DNA of 5,056 bases, taken from positions 1-5,056 of the forward strand of contig JBLKOW010000074.1 in NCBI GenBank assembly GCA_047603135.1, read 5' to 3'. Positions 1 to 4,839 of this stretch are shown piece by piece. Source of the stretch: JACJVV01 sp047603135 (GTDB lineage: Archaea; Nanobdellota; Nanobdellia; Woesearchaeales; JACJVV01). The position numbers were made by a program, and so were the translations under genes. How positions within the stretch are numbered: the stretch's first letter is position 1; every line of letters starts with the position of its first letter. The notes below the pieces were generated by a model, which ran no database searches, was not told the DNA's origin, and was given only the letters and a program-made list of their open reading frames with translations.

Positions 1-22
1 AAGGGAATTCTAAACAACAACA

Positions 23-30
23 TTTATAAA
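23..30 (+). promoter_or_regulatory. TATA box of the eL21-rpo4 operon
   Basis: TTTATAAA matches the archaeal TATA consensus. Its first T lies 30 bases before the eL21 ATG, so transcription should begin at or next to the start codon and give a leaderless mRNA. No Shine-Dalgarno-like sequence lies between the box and the ATG, which agrees with this. The transcription start is inferred from spacing only. Confidence 0.65.
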
Positions 31-52
31 TAAATCATAATTCATCAGTAAC

Positions 53-343
53 ATGGTTAAACGAATTGGTGGTAATCGACGAAAAAGTCGACAGAAATTA
101 CGAAAGCCAGTACAGGCTCGAGGAAAGATTCCCATTACAAAGTATTTACAAGAGTTTACAGTGGGGGATCGCGTACAACTTGCAGCTGAATCATCTGTAC
201 AAAATGGTCTTTATCATCTTGATTATCATGGCAAGAGTGGTCTTATATCAGGAAAACAAGGTGCATGTTATATAGTGGATATTGTAGATGGTTCAAAAAC
301 TAAAAAATTAATAGTTCATCCAGTTCATTTAAAGAGGCAATAA
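53..343 (+). CDS. rpl21e: Large-subunit ribosomal protein eL21 (L21e)
   Basis: This 96-residue basic protein is ribosomal protein eL21, a component of the archaeal and eukaryotic 50S/60S subunit that binds 23S rRNA. The length is normal for archaeal L21e. The basic N-terminus (MVKRIGGNRRKSRQKLRK), the central GDRVQL strand of the SH3-like barrel, the YHGKSG turn and the C-terminal end IVHPVHLKRQ are all as expected. It is probably the first gene of an operon with rpo4, which begins 2 bases after its stop. The ATG at 53 is preferred because a TATA box sits 30 bases upstream, implying a leaderless start. A second overlapping reading frame from 66 is only a shadow. Identification is secure. Confidence 0.96.
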   Translation: MVKRIGGNRRKSRQKLRKPVQARGKIPITKYLQEFTVGDRVQLAAESSVQNGLYHLDYHGKSGLISGKQGACYIVDIVDGSKTKKLIVHPVHLKRQ

Positions 344-345
344 TC

Positions 346-690
346 ATGACTTCGATAAAAGTGATCAGCGAAAAGCCAATTGCTATGGCTGAAGTTAAAG
401 AAAATTTGGCTTCAATTCAGAAGAAAGGTGGCGAATTAAATTTTCGTGCTAACAAGACGTTTGATTATTTGCAAGAATTTGGTGGTCCTTCTGTTGCTAA
501 AGTTCGTGATTTAATTGCTAAAATTGAAGGCTTAAATATTCCTCGTTTGAAGGAGGAGCATATAATTAAAATTGTTGATACATTGCCTAAATATCCAGAG
601 GAAGTTAAGGCATTGCTTTCAGGTTATACATTAACGATAACCAACGATAATGCGAAAAAAATCGCAGACGTTGTGAGTTCGAGCGCATAA
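346..690 (+). CDS. rpo4: DNA-directed RNA polymerase subunit Rpo4 (RpoF, Rpb4-like)
   Basis: This 114-residue protein is the archaeal Rpb4 homologue. With Rpo7 it forms the stalk of RNA polymerase, which contributes to open-complex formation, termination and RNA binding. The N-terminal part (VISEKPIAMAEVKENL) is the tip region that contacts Rpo7. The rest is the helical HRDC-like domain (about residues 35-110), including the typical segment with PKYPEEVKALL. Length is normal for the family. It starts 2 bases after the eL21 stop, so the two are cotranscribed and probably translationally coupled. A weak AGAGG at 333-337 could serve as its ribosome binding site. The eL21-rpo4-DUF655 order is a conserved archaeal arrangement and supports the call. 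Confidence 0.94.
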   Translation: MTSIKVISEKPIAMAEVKENLASIQKKGGELNFRANKTFDYLQEFGGPSVAKVRDLIAKIEGLNIPRLKEEHIIKIVDTLPKYPEEVKALLSGYTLTITNDNAKKIADVVSSSA

Positions 691-750
691 TACGGCGGTT
701 GAACTGATGACGAATGTGAGTCGCAGTTCTTCTAGTATTGTGAATTCGAG
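672..750 (+). repeat. Imperfect short repeats spanning the rpo4 stop and the following gap
   Basis: TGTGAGTTCGAG at 672-683, inside the last codons of rpo4, recurs as TGTGAATTCGAG at 739-750. A poorer copy, TGTGAGTCGCAG, lies at 715-726. TCGCAG precedes both good copies, at 662 and 721. GAACTG and CAGTTC around 700-729 can also pair into a small hairpin. This looks like a local partial duplication of the rpo4 3' end; any function is unknown. Confidence 0.4.
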
Positions 751-764
751 ATTAAAACGATAGA

Positions 765-772
765 TTTATATA
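765..772 (+). promoter_or_regulatory. Probable TATA box for the DUF655 gene
   Basis: TTTATATA is a perfect archaeal TATA box, preceded by an A-rich stretch (AAAACGA) that could act as the TFB recognition element. The 30-base spacing seen at other genes here predicts a start near 795. That would give a leader of about 12 bases containing GGGGTGG just before the ATG. The gene could still also be reached by read-through from rpo4. Confidence 0.5.
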
Positions 773-806
773 TCTGACAAACAATATATAGGTAACGGGG
801 TGGATT

Positions 807-1367
807 ATGATGCAACATGCAAAGGAAGAAACAGCTGTAGTGTTAGATTTCTTGCCGAACGGCTACCCTTTTGATGATCGACCTAACCATTTGAAGACTC
901 CTGTAGCTCAAGCTCTAGGTAAAACTAAGTTTATTTTACTTGAATTAGTTCCAAAAAAGGGAGTTGGTTTGCAACCTAATGAAGAAGTTTACATAGGTGA
1001 AGGAAAGCGAGATAAAATCCACCATATTAATGGTAAAATTGGTTATGATAAGTTAACGAGTACTGCTCGAAATGAAATAGAGTATATTATAAAAGATATT
1101 ATTACTAAAGATGAATCACGCTTTATTTCGTTTTTCAATACTGCACGTCCTTTAACGACTCGTATGCATCAGTTAGAACTCCTGCCTGGTTTTGGTAAAA
1201 AACATATGTGGGAAATAATTAATGAACGTGATAATGCAGACTTTACATCTTTTGCAGATTTAAAGAAACGTGTTAAATTGCTACCTGACCCAGAAAAAGC
1301 AGTCCTTAAGCGAATGATTAAGGAAATTGAAGGAAATGAAAAATACCGCCTGTTTACGCAGGGGTAA
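807..1367 (+). CDS. DUF655 family protein, putative RNA-binding protein
   Basis: This 186-residue protein belongs to the archaeal DUF655 family (PF04919), whose members are usually about 180-200 residues. Its biochemical role has not been settled. The N-terminal two thirds look like an OB-fold nucleic-acid-binding domain, with VLDFLPNGYPFDD, a strand run FILLELVPKKG and EEVYIGEGKRDKIHHINGKI. The C-terminal part has a helix-hairpin-helix motif around residues 122-140 (LELLPGFGKKHMWEIINER), typical of non-specific nucleic-acid contact. Position after eL21 and Rpo4 is conserved in archaea and points to an rRNA-linked or transcription-linked role, which is inference. Two adjacent ATGs (807 and 810) are possible starts. 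GGTG at 799-802 lies 4 or 7 bases upstream of them. The usual next gene, ksgA, is missing here. Confidence 0.88.
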   Translation: MMQHAKEETAVVLDFLPNGYPFDDRPNHLKTPVAQALGKTKFILLELVPKKGVGLQPNEEVYIGEGKRDKIHHINGKIGYDKLTSTARNEIEYIIKDIITKDESRFISFFNTARPLTTRMHQLELLPGFGKKHMWEIINERDNADFTSFADLKKRVKLLPDPEKAVLKRMIKEIEGNEKYRLFTQG

Positions 1368-1395
1368 CTTTTATTTTTATTTTCTCTTTTATTTT
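1368..1395 (+). terminator. T-rich terminator after the DUF655 gene
   Basis: Immediately after the TAA stop there are several runs of three to five T (CTTTTATTTTTATTTTCTC and onward). Archaeal intrinsic termination depends mainly on such oligo-T tracts and does not require a hairpin. This is the likely end of the eL21-rpo4-DUF655 transcript. Confidence 0.55.
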
Positions 1396-1475
1396 ACGGG
1401 CTTTGTAATAGTTTATTTTTTTGACTAATCTAGCTTGTTTTCTAATTATGAATAATCTTTTAAAAAATAATCTGA

Positions 1476-1495
1476 AATAAAAAAATAAAAAATAA
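1476..1495 (-). terminator. T-rich terminator after the copper-protein gene
   Basis: On the - strand the sequence just past the cupredoxin stop is a series of T runs, seen on + as AATAAAAAAATAAAAAATAA. It faces the DUF655 terminator, so the two convergent genes each have an oligo-T end. The rest of the 1368-1501 gap is plain AT-rich DNA with nothing recognisable. Confidence 0.5.
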
Positions 1496-1501
1496 TCCTA
1501 T

Positions 1502-2026
1502 TTATTCAACAACTAGGTTTCCGACCATGCCGTTTGCTCTGTGCTGTCCAACACTACAGTAGTATTCGAATGTTCCTACTTCGTCAGCTACAAATTCAAC
1601 ATAAGTCATTCCATCAGCAGCAGTTACAATTTCTGTAGCAGCACTGAATTCATCAACGACCCAGTCGTGTGTACCTGATGTGCTGGTAAACTCAATGCGT
1701 ACAACGTCGCCATAGTTTACACGAAGTTCAGGAGCTTCTTCACCATTCATAAAGAATGCAAAGTTTTCTCCAGTCAGTTCAAATGTTACTGTTTCTCCAG
1801 TAAGAATGCTTTCGTCATATTCTTGCTCAGGCATTTCCATTTGTTCTGCATCATCATGCTCATCCATTCCATTCATGTCGTCTTCAGGAATGTCTGCAGG
1901 AGTGTCCTCAACAATAATCTCGTCAGGAGTTCCTGTTTCTTCCATTACTGGTTCTGTCTCTGCTGGTGCACATGCTACTAAAAACATGCTTACAACTGCG
2001 AGAATCAAGATATATAGTTTTTTCAT
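1502..2026 (-). CDS. Lipid-anchored type-1 copper protein (cupredoxin)
   Basis: This 174-residue protein is a secreted, membrane-tethered blue copper protein, probably an extracytoplasmic electron carrier or copper binder. Residues 1-18 form a signal peptide ending in a lipobox LVAC, with Cys19 as the likely lipidated residue. Residues 20-75 form a disordered, very acidic linker rich in Glu, Asp, Pro and Met (MNGMDEHDD, EQMEMPEQE). The Met/His/acidic content might also bind copper, which is inference. Residues 78-174 form the cupredoxin domain. The four type-1 copper ligands are visible: His120 in GTHDW, then Cys157, His162 and Met167 in YYCSVGQHRANGM. The spacing is plastocyanin/nitrosocyanin-like. 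No redox partner is encoded nearby, so the pathway is unknown. The start is supported by GGTGAT three bases upstream. Confidence 0.9.
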   Translation of the reverse strand: MKKLYILILAVVSMFLVACAPAETEPVMEETGTPDEIIVEDTPADIPEDDMNGMDEHDDAEQMEMPEQEYDESILTGETVTFELTGENFAFFMNGEEAPELRVNYGDVVRIEFTSTSGTHDWVVDEFSAATEIVTAADGMTYVEFVADEVGTFEYYCSVGQHRANGMVGNLVVE

Positions 2027-2029
2027 TAT

Positions 2030-2035
2030 ATCACC
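2030..2035 (-). promoter_or_regulatory. Strong Shine-Dalgarno site of the copper-protein gene
   Basis: The - strand reads GGTGAT-ATA-ATG, complementary to the archaeal 16S 3' end (AUCACCUCCU). It is the only strong Shine-Dalgarno match before a gene in this window and fixes the start at 2026. It implies a leadered transcript, unlike several neighbours. Confidence 0.7.
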
Positions 2036-2055
2036 AATACGAATGTATTGTAATC

Positions 2056-2075
2056 ATTTAAAAGTGTTATTTATT
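2056..2075 (-). promoter_or_regulatory. Candidate TATA region of the copper-protein gene
   Basis: On the - strand two TATA-like stretches occur: AATAAATAA (2075 to 2067) and TTTTAAAT (2063 to 2056). The first would place transcription start near 2045 and leave a leader that includes the GGTGAT site. The second would start inside that site. The first is therefore preferred, but neither is a perfect consensus. It abuts the structured unit that begins at 2073. Confidence 0.35.
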
Positions 2076-2142
2076 GAAAATCTCACCAGTGAGATTTACG
2101 TTGGGATCTGAATACCCCATCCTTTAGGGTGAGATTTTCAAT
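2073..2142 (+). other. Structured unit 1: 15-bp stem, IS200/IS605-right-end-like hairpins
   Basis: ATTGAAAATCTCACC (2073-2087) pairs perfectly with GGTGAGATTTTCAAT (2128-2142), a 15-bp stem closing a 40-base loop. The left arm has a second, closer partner: AAATCTCAC (2078-2086) and GTGAGATTT (2089-2097) form a 9-bp stem with a 2-base centre. The interior holds GGG (2103-2105), loop, CCCC (2115-2118), two bases, then CCTTTAGG (2121-2128). The same core recurs at 5007-5031. Hairpins of this kind with CCTTTAGG tips are common at the right ends of IS200/IS605 elements, where the TnpB guide RNA scaffold lies. No transposase is adjacent, so this is a relic, a non-autonomous element end or an RNA gene. 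Confidence 0.45.
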
Positions 2143-2144
2143 TC

Positions 2145-2227
2145 CAAAAATCCGACTCAATCGTGAGTCCGTAATACCCCAACATTTATGTTGGGGATAG
2201 GACGAACAACCGAGAGTCGGATTTTTG
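2145..2227 (+). other. Structured unit 2: 14-bp stem enclosing a CCCCAACA hairpin
   Basis: CAAAAATCCGACTC (2145-2158) pairs perfectly with GAGTCGGATTTTTG (2214-2227). Inside, GTCC (2167-2170) can pair with GGAC (2200-2203), enclosing an 8-9 bp hairpin CCCCAACA-TTTA-TGTTGGGG (2177-2196). GACTC of the left arm has an alternative partner GAGTC at 2165-2169. This repeats the architecture of unit 1 two bases upstream: left arm, proximal copy of the right arm, AATACCCCA hairpin, distal right arm. The right arm ends in five T, so it could also stop transcription on +. It has no coding potential that I can support. It may be a transposon-end hairpin or a small structured RNA. Confidence 0.45.
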
Positions 2228-2246
2228 TTATTTATGTTCTATTGTG

Positions 2247-2339
2247 CTATCCTATATTGAGTTTACTAAAAAGATTAATTATAATTCTAGCATCACCGTT
2301 CGGCAAATTGCTAAAATCTAGATGTGCCTCACAACTCGT
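2247..2339 (-). repeat. Dispersed repeat copy A, possible coding remnant on the - strand
   Basis: This stretch matches 4840-4935. The core 2298-2338 is identical to 4894-4934 at all but about four positions, and the weaker flank differs by one 3-base indel. On the - strand both copies read open through a shared SCEAH..FSNLPN peptide and end at a stop preceded by N(I/V)G, so the indel and the TTG/CTG difference keep the frame. That suggests the C-terminal end of a former gene, but no start or upstream body is present: a stop closes the frame soon upstream. I do not recognise the protein. A non-coding repeat, such as a transposon left end, is equally possible. Confidence 0.5.
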
Positions 2340-2440
2340 TTCCTTAATTGACAAAATTCATTTTTGCGCTTGAGTTTATTTTCTTTCTTAACTTTTAGAA
2401 TTATAAGACTAAATCGAAATAAGGATATTATATATTCCAC

Positions 2441-2558
2441 TTCAATCAGGCAAAGTCAACTTAATGGTGCTAATGCTCAAATGCCATCTATAATTGAAGC
2501 TAAAAAAAAAAGCACTGATTATGTTCAACTCCACAGAGTTGACTTTGCATTTCAATCA
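2441..2558. repeat. Inverted-repeat element flanked by an 8-base direct repeat, upstream of argS
   Basis: GCAAAGTCAACT (2450-2461) and AGTTGACTTTGC (2537-2548) are 12-bp perfect inverted arms around 75 bases. GTGCT (2467-2471) and AGCAC (2511-2515) can form a nested stem across an A-run. TTCAATCA occurs directly outside both arms, at 2441-2448 and 2551-2558, separated from them by one and two bases. The layout resembles a miniature inverted-repeat element with a target duplication. Alternatively it is a small RNA or an argS regulatory site, since the right arm ends 15 bases before the argS TATA box. A TATA-like TTATATAT at 2428-2435 could serve such an RNA. Confidence 0.45.
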
Positions 2559-2563
2559 ATACA

Positions 2564-2571
2564 TTTAAAAA
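2564..2571 (+). promoter_or_regulatory. TATA-like box of argS
   Basis: TTTAAAAA begins 30 bases before the ATG at 2594, the same spacing as for eL21 and the six-cysteine gene. It implies a leaderless argS transcript. It also excludes the GTG at 2579, which would lie upstream of the transcription start. The box is weaker than TTTATATA, so confidence is moderate. Confidence 0.5.
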
Positions 2572-2593
2572 TGAGTTTGTGTTTTACGAGTTA

Positions 2594-4291
2594 ATGGACG
2601 AACTTAAAAAAACAATTCTTAGTGCACTTGCAGAAGTTGGGCTTAGTGTTACTGATTTAGAGAAACCGCCAAAGTCTGATATGGGTGATTTTGCACTTCC
2701 TTGCTTTACGTTTGCTAAAGAGCAGAAGAAATCACCTGCTCAAATTGCACAGGAACTAGCTGAAAAACTTAATGAAAAATTACCTCAATCAATTTCTGTT
2801 AAACCACTTGGTCCCTATCTTAATTTTATCATTGAACAATCAAAAGTTGCAGGTCCTATTGTTCAAAAAATACTCTCTGAGAAAGATAAGTATGGGTTTA
2901 AACCTGATACTGATAAGGTAATACTTATTGAATCACCTGGTCCAAATACTAATAAACCTCTTCATTTAGGGCATTTGAGAAATATGCTTTTAGGGCATTC
3001 ACTCTCTCGTATACTTAGTACACAAGGAAGCACTGTTAAGATTGTTAATATTTTAAATGATAGAGGAGTTCATATTTGTAAGTCGATGCTTGCGTATGAG
3101 CGTTTTGGAGAAGGCAAAAAACCAGAAGATTCAGGTGTAAAGTCAGATCATTTTGTTGGAGATTTTTACGTTAAGTATGCGCAAGAAGCAGAGAATAATC
3201 CTGCGCTTGAAGACGATGTTCAAGAAATGCTTGTTAAATGGGAAAATGAAGACCCTGAAGTTCGCGCTTTATGGAAAACAATGAACACGTGGGCAATCGA
3301 AGGATTTCACGAAACATATGCTGTTCTTAATTTTGTTATTGATAAGGAATATGCTGAAAGCGATATTTATCTTGATGGAAGAGAGGTTATTCTAAAAGGA
3401 CTAAATGATGGTATTTTTGAAAAGGATGAGAAAGGCGCTGTAGTTGTTACATTTGAAGATACACAATTAGGTAAAAAAGTTTTGCTTCGTGCGAATGGAA
3501 CTGCAGTTTACATTACTCAAGATATTGTTCTTGCAAAGAAGCGATATGAAGATTATACCTTTGATGAAATGATTTATGTTGTTGGTAATGAACAGGAGTA
3601 TCATTTTAGAGTCTTGTTTGAAATTTTTAAAAAGTTTAATTGGCCTTTTGCAGGGAAGTGTTCTCATTTTTCATATGGCATGGTTGAACTTCCTGACGGT
3701 AAAATGAAATCAAGGCAGGGAAATGTCATTGATACTGATACGCTTATTGATGATGTATCTTTACTTGCTCAGGAAGAAGTACGCAAGCGGTATAAAGATT
3801 TATCCGAGGAAGAAATTATTGATCGCTCACGAAAGATAGCACTTGCTTCAATACGATTTTTCTTTTTGAAATATGATCCACTTCGTAATTTTGTCTTTAA
3901 TCCAAAAGAATCACTTTCGTTTGAAGGAGAAACAGGACCGTATGTGTTATATGCGTACGCCCGAATGTGCTCTATTTTTCGAAAACACGGTAAAGCAGAT
4001 ATTTCAGGTAATCTTGATTTACTTGACACTGAGCAAGATAAATCACTAGGAGTTGTACTTTCAGAGTATCCTGCTGTTTTAACAGAGGCAGCAAAACAAT
4101 ATAAGCCTTCACTTCTGTGTACTTATTTAATTACACTTGCTGGGGCCTTTAACGCATACTACCGTGACAATCCAATTCTAAAAGCTGATGATAATGTGCG
4201 TGATGCTCGTCTTATGCTTTTACAAGCTGTTCAGCATGTCCTTCGAAGTGGTCTTGAATTGCTTGGTATTGATGTTCTTGAGCAGATGTAA
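2594..4291 (+). CDS. argS: Arginyl-tRNA synthetase
   Basis: This class I aminoacyl-tRNA synthetase charges tRNA-Arg with arginine using ATP. From the ATG it has 565 residues, a normal length. Domains in order: the ArgRS-specific N-terminal domain (about 1-100, with SDMGDFALPCFTFAK); the Rossmann catalytic core with the HIGH motif as HLGH at residues 124-127 within NTNKPLHLGHLRN, and the KMSKS loop as KMKSR at 370-374 followed by QGN; and the helical DALR anticodon-binding domain ending in LLGIDVLEQM, close to the usual ArgRS C-terminus. The NTNKPLHLGHLRN and NDRGVHICKSMLA segments resemble the ArgRS subtype common in Bacteroidota, so an ancient transfer is possible. A GTG at 2579 would add five residues; TATA spacing favours 2594. 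It is transcribed alone. Confidence 0.95.
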   Translation: MDELKKTILSALAEVGLSVTDLEKPPKSDMGDFALPCFTFAKEQKKSPAQIAQELAEKLNEKLPQSISVKPLGPYLNFIIEQSKVAGPIVQKILSEKDKYGFKPDTDKVILIESPGPNTNKPLHLGHLRNMLLGHSLSRILSTQGSTVKIVNILNDRGVHICKSMLAYERFGEGKKPEDSGVKSDHFVGDFYVKYAQEAENNPALEDDVQEMLVKWENEDPEVRALWKTMNTWAIEGFHETYAVLNFVIDKEYAESDIYLDGREVILKGLNDGIFEKDEKGAVVVTFEDTQLGKKVLLRANGTAVYITQDIVLAKKRYEDYTFDEMIYVVGNEQEYHFRVLFEIFKKFNWPFAGKCSHFSYGMVELPDGKMKSRQGNVIDTDTLIDDVSLLAQEEVRKRYKDLSEEEIIDRSRKIALASIRFFFLKYDPLRNFVFNPKESLSFEGETGPYVLYAYARMCSIFRKHGKADISGNLDLLDTEQDKSLGVVLSEYPAVLTEAAKQYKPSLLCTYLITLAGAFNAYYRDNPILKADDNVRDARLMLLQAVQHVLRSGLELLGIDVLEQM

Positions 4292-4330
4292 TCTTATTGA
4301 TTTAATATGGTGTGGTCCTTAAATTAAATG

Positions 4331-4376
4331 TTAAAGATTATGTTCTTTAGCTCAGCTGAAACATTCTAATCTTTAA
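4331..4376. terminator. Hairpin between convergent argS and the six-cysteine gene
   Basis: TTAAAGATTA (4331-4340) pairs with TAATCTTTAA (4367-4376). Further pairing inside comes from TGTT/AACA and an AGC-TCA-GCT tip (about 4349-4357). The right half encodes the final codons and stop of the - strand gene, so the hairpin overlaps its 3' end. Placed between convergent genes, it is probably a two-way transcript end or a 3' stabilising structure. Strong T runs are lacking, so the termination role is inferred. Confidence 0.4.
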
Positions 4377-4688
4377 ACTGCATGAATTTTCTCTGTAGTA
4401 TTTTTCATCAGTATATTCTTCACCTTGATAGAGAAGTATTTCAGTGCTTGAACATTGTTCATATACATTTACAATTCCTGTAACAAAGCGTGGCTTAATC
4501 GTGCCACATGAATTACATGGAACTTCTATGATGTCTCCATTGCTTTCATTAATCATATCTTCAGTGGGCATACACCACATTAAAGTACACATGCCAGGGT
4601 TAGGTTCTATTAGCATTGCAAGCCCAAATCCTGTAATTATAAAAAGAGCTATTACTGCTACACTAATGCTTACTTTTTTGTTTGTCAT
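4347..4688 (-). CDS. Small membrane-anchored six-cysteine protein, function unknown
   Basis: I do not recognise this 113-residue protein. Residues 6-27 form one hydrophobic segment (VSISVAVIALFIITGFGLAML) after a short basic start (MTNKK). It is therefore an uncleaved membrane anchor or signal with the rest probably outside the cell. The exported part has six cysteines: Cys34 and Cys39 in MCTLMWCMP, Cys58 and Cys61 in a CNSC motif, then Cys79 and Cys103. An even number in an exported domain suggests three disulfides, but the CNSC pair could also bind metal or act in redox chemistry. The gene has its own promoter with TTTATATA 30 bases upstream of the ATG, so the message is likely leaderless. 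The opposite-strand frame over 4444-4740 is a shadow. The promoter and clean membrane segment support a real gene. Confidence 0.75.
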   Translation of the reverse strand: MTNKKVSISVAVIALFIITGFGLAMLIEPNPGMCTLMWCMPTEDMINESNGDIIEVPCNSCGTIKPRFVTGIVNVYEQCSSTEILLYQGEEYTDEKYYRENSCSLKIRMFQLS

Positions 4689-4710
4689 ATTGTATATATT
4701 TTCATTGAAG

Positions 4711-4718
4711 TATATAAA
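4711..4718 (-). promoter_or_regulatory. TATA box of the six-cysteine protein gene
   Basis: The - strand reads TTTATATA, a perfect archaeal TATA box. Its first T (4718) is exactly 30 bases upstream of the ATG at 4688, with no Shine-Dalgarno sequence between. This predicts a leaderless transcript and supports both the start codon and the reality of the gene. Confidence 0.65.
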
Positions 4719-4729
4719 TATTAAGATGA

Positions 4730-4747
4730 CTGCAACTTAAGTTGTAG
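4730..4747. promoter_or_regulatory. Palindrome upstream of the six-cysteine gene promoter, candidate operator
   Basis: CAACTTAAGTTG (4733-4744) is a perfect 12-bp palindrome, extending to 18 bp with one mismatched pair (CTG...TAG). It lies about 11 bases upstream of the TATA box on the - strand, next to the TFB recognition element. That is a usual place for an archaeal dimeric activator or repressor to bind. The regulator is unknown. Confidence 0.4.
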
Positions 4748-4839
4748 TTATATCTCGTTGTTAGTTACACTTTGTTGTTCGTAATTGTTTTTTATTTTTA
4801 TTAGCTAATAGTGGATTATACTGTTAAGTATGTTGTGTG

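Noticed and set aside
706..777. C/D-box guide RNA between rpo4 and DUF655 (TGATGA near 706 and CTGA near 774)
   Set aside because: No convincing internal D' and C' boxes, and the final CTGA overlaps the region just after a TATA box.
1806..2111. 101-codon + strand open frame opposite the copper protein
   Set aside because: Ser-rich translation arises from the Glu/Asp/Met-rich linker on the other strand.
2073..2227. CRISPR array (two repeated units, ATTGAAA motif)
   Set aside because: Only two units, with diverged stems and no constant repeat separated by regular spacers.
2188..2373. 61-codon + strand open frame over unit 2 and repeat copy A
   Set aside because: It starts inside a hairpin, and the same frame in repeat copy B has a stop where this copy has AGA. 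The opposite strand is the better conserved frame.
2450..2548. tRNA or tRNA-like gene
   Set aside because: GTTCAACTC resembles a T-loop, but no cloverleaf can be drawn and the arms are 12 bp.
2364..2594. 76-codon + strand open frame upstream of argS
   Set aside because: It runs through the inverted-repeat element and the argS promoter, has low-complexity composition and no recognisable domain.
4444..4740. 98-codon + strand open frame opposite the six-cysteine gene
   Set aside because: It is the complement of a gene with a good promoter and a clear membrane segment; its own composition is that of a shadow frame.
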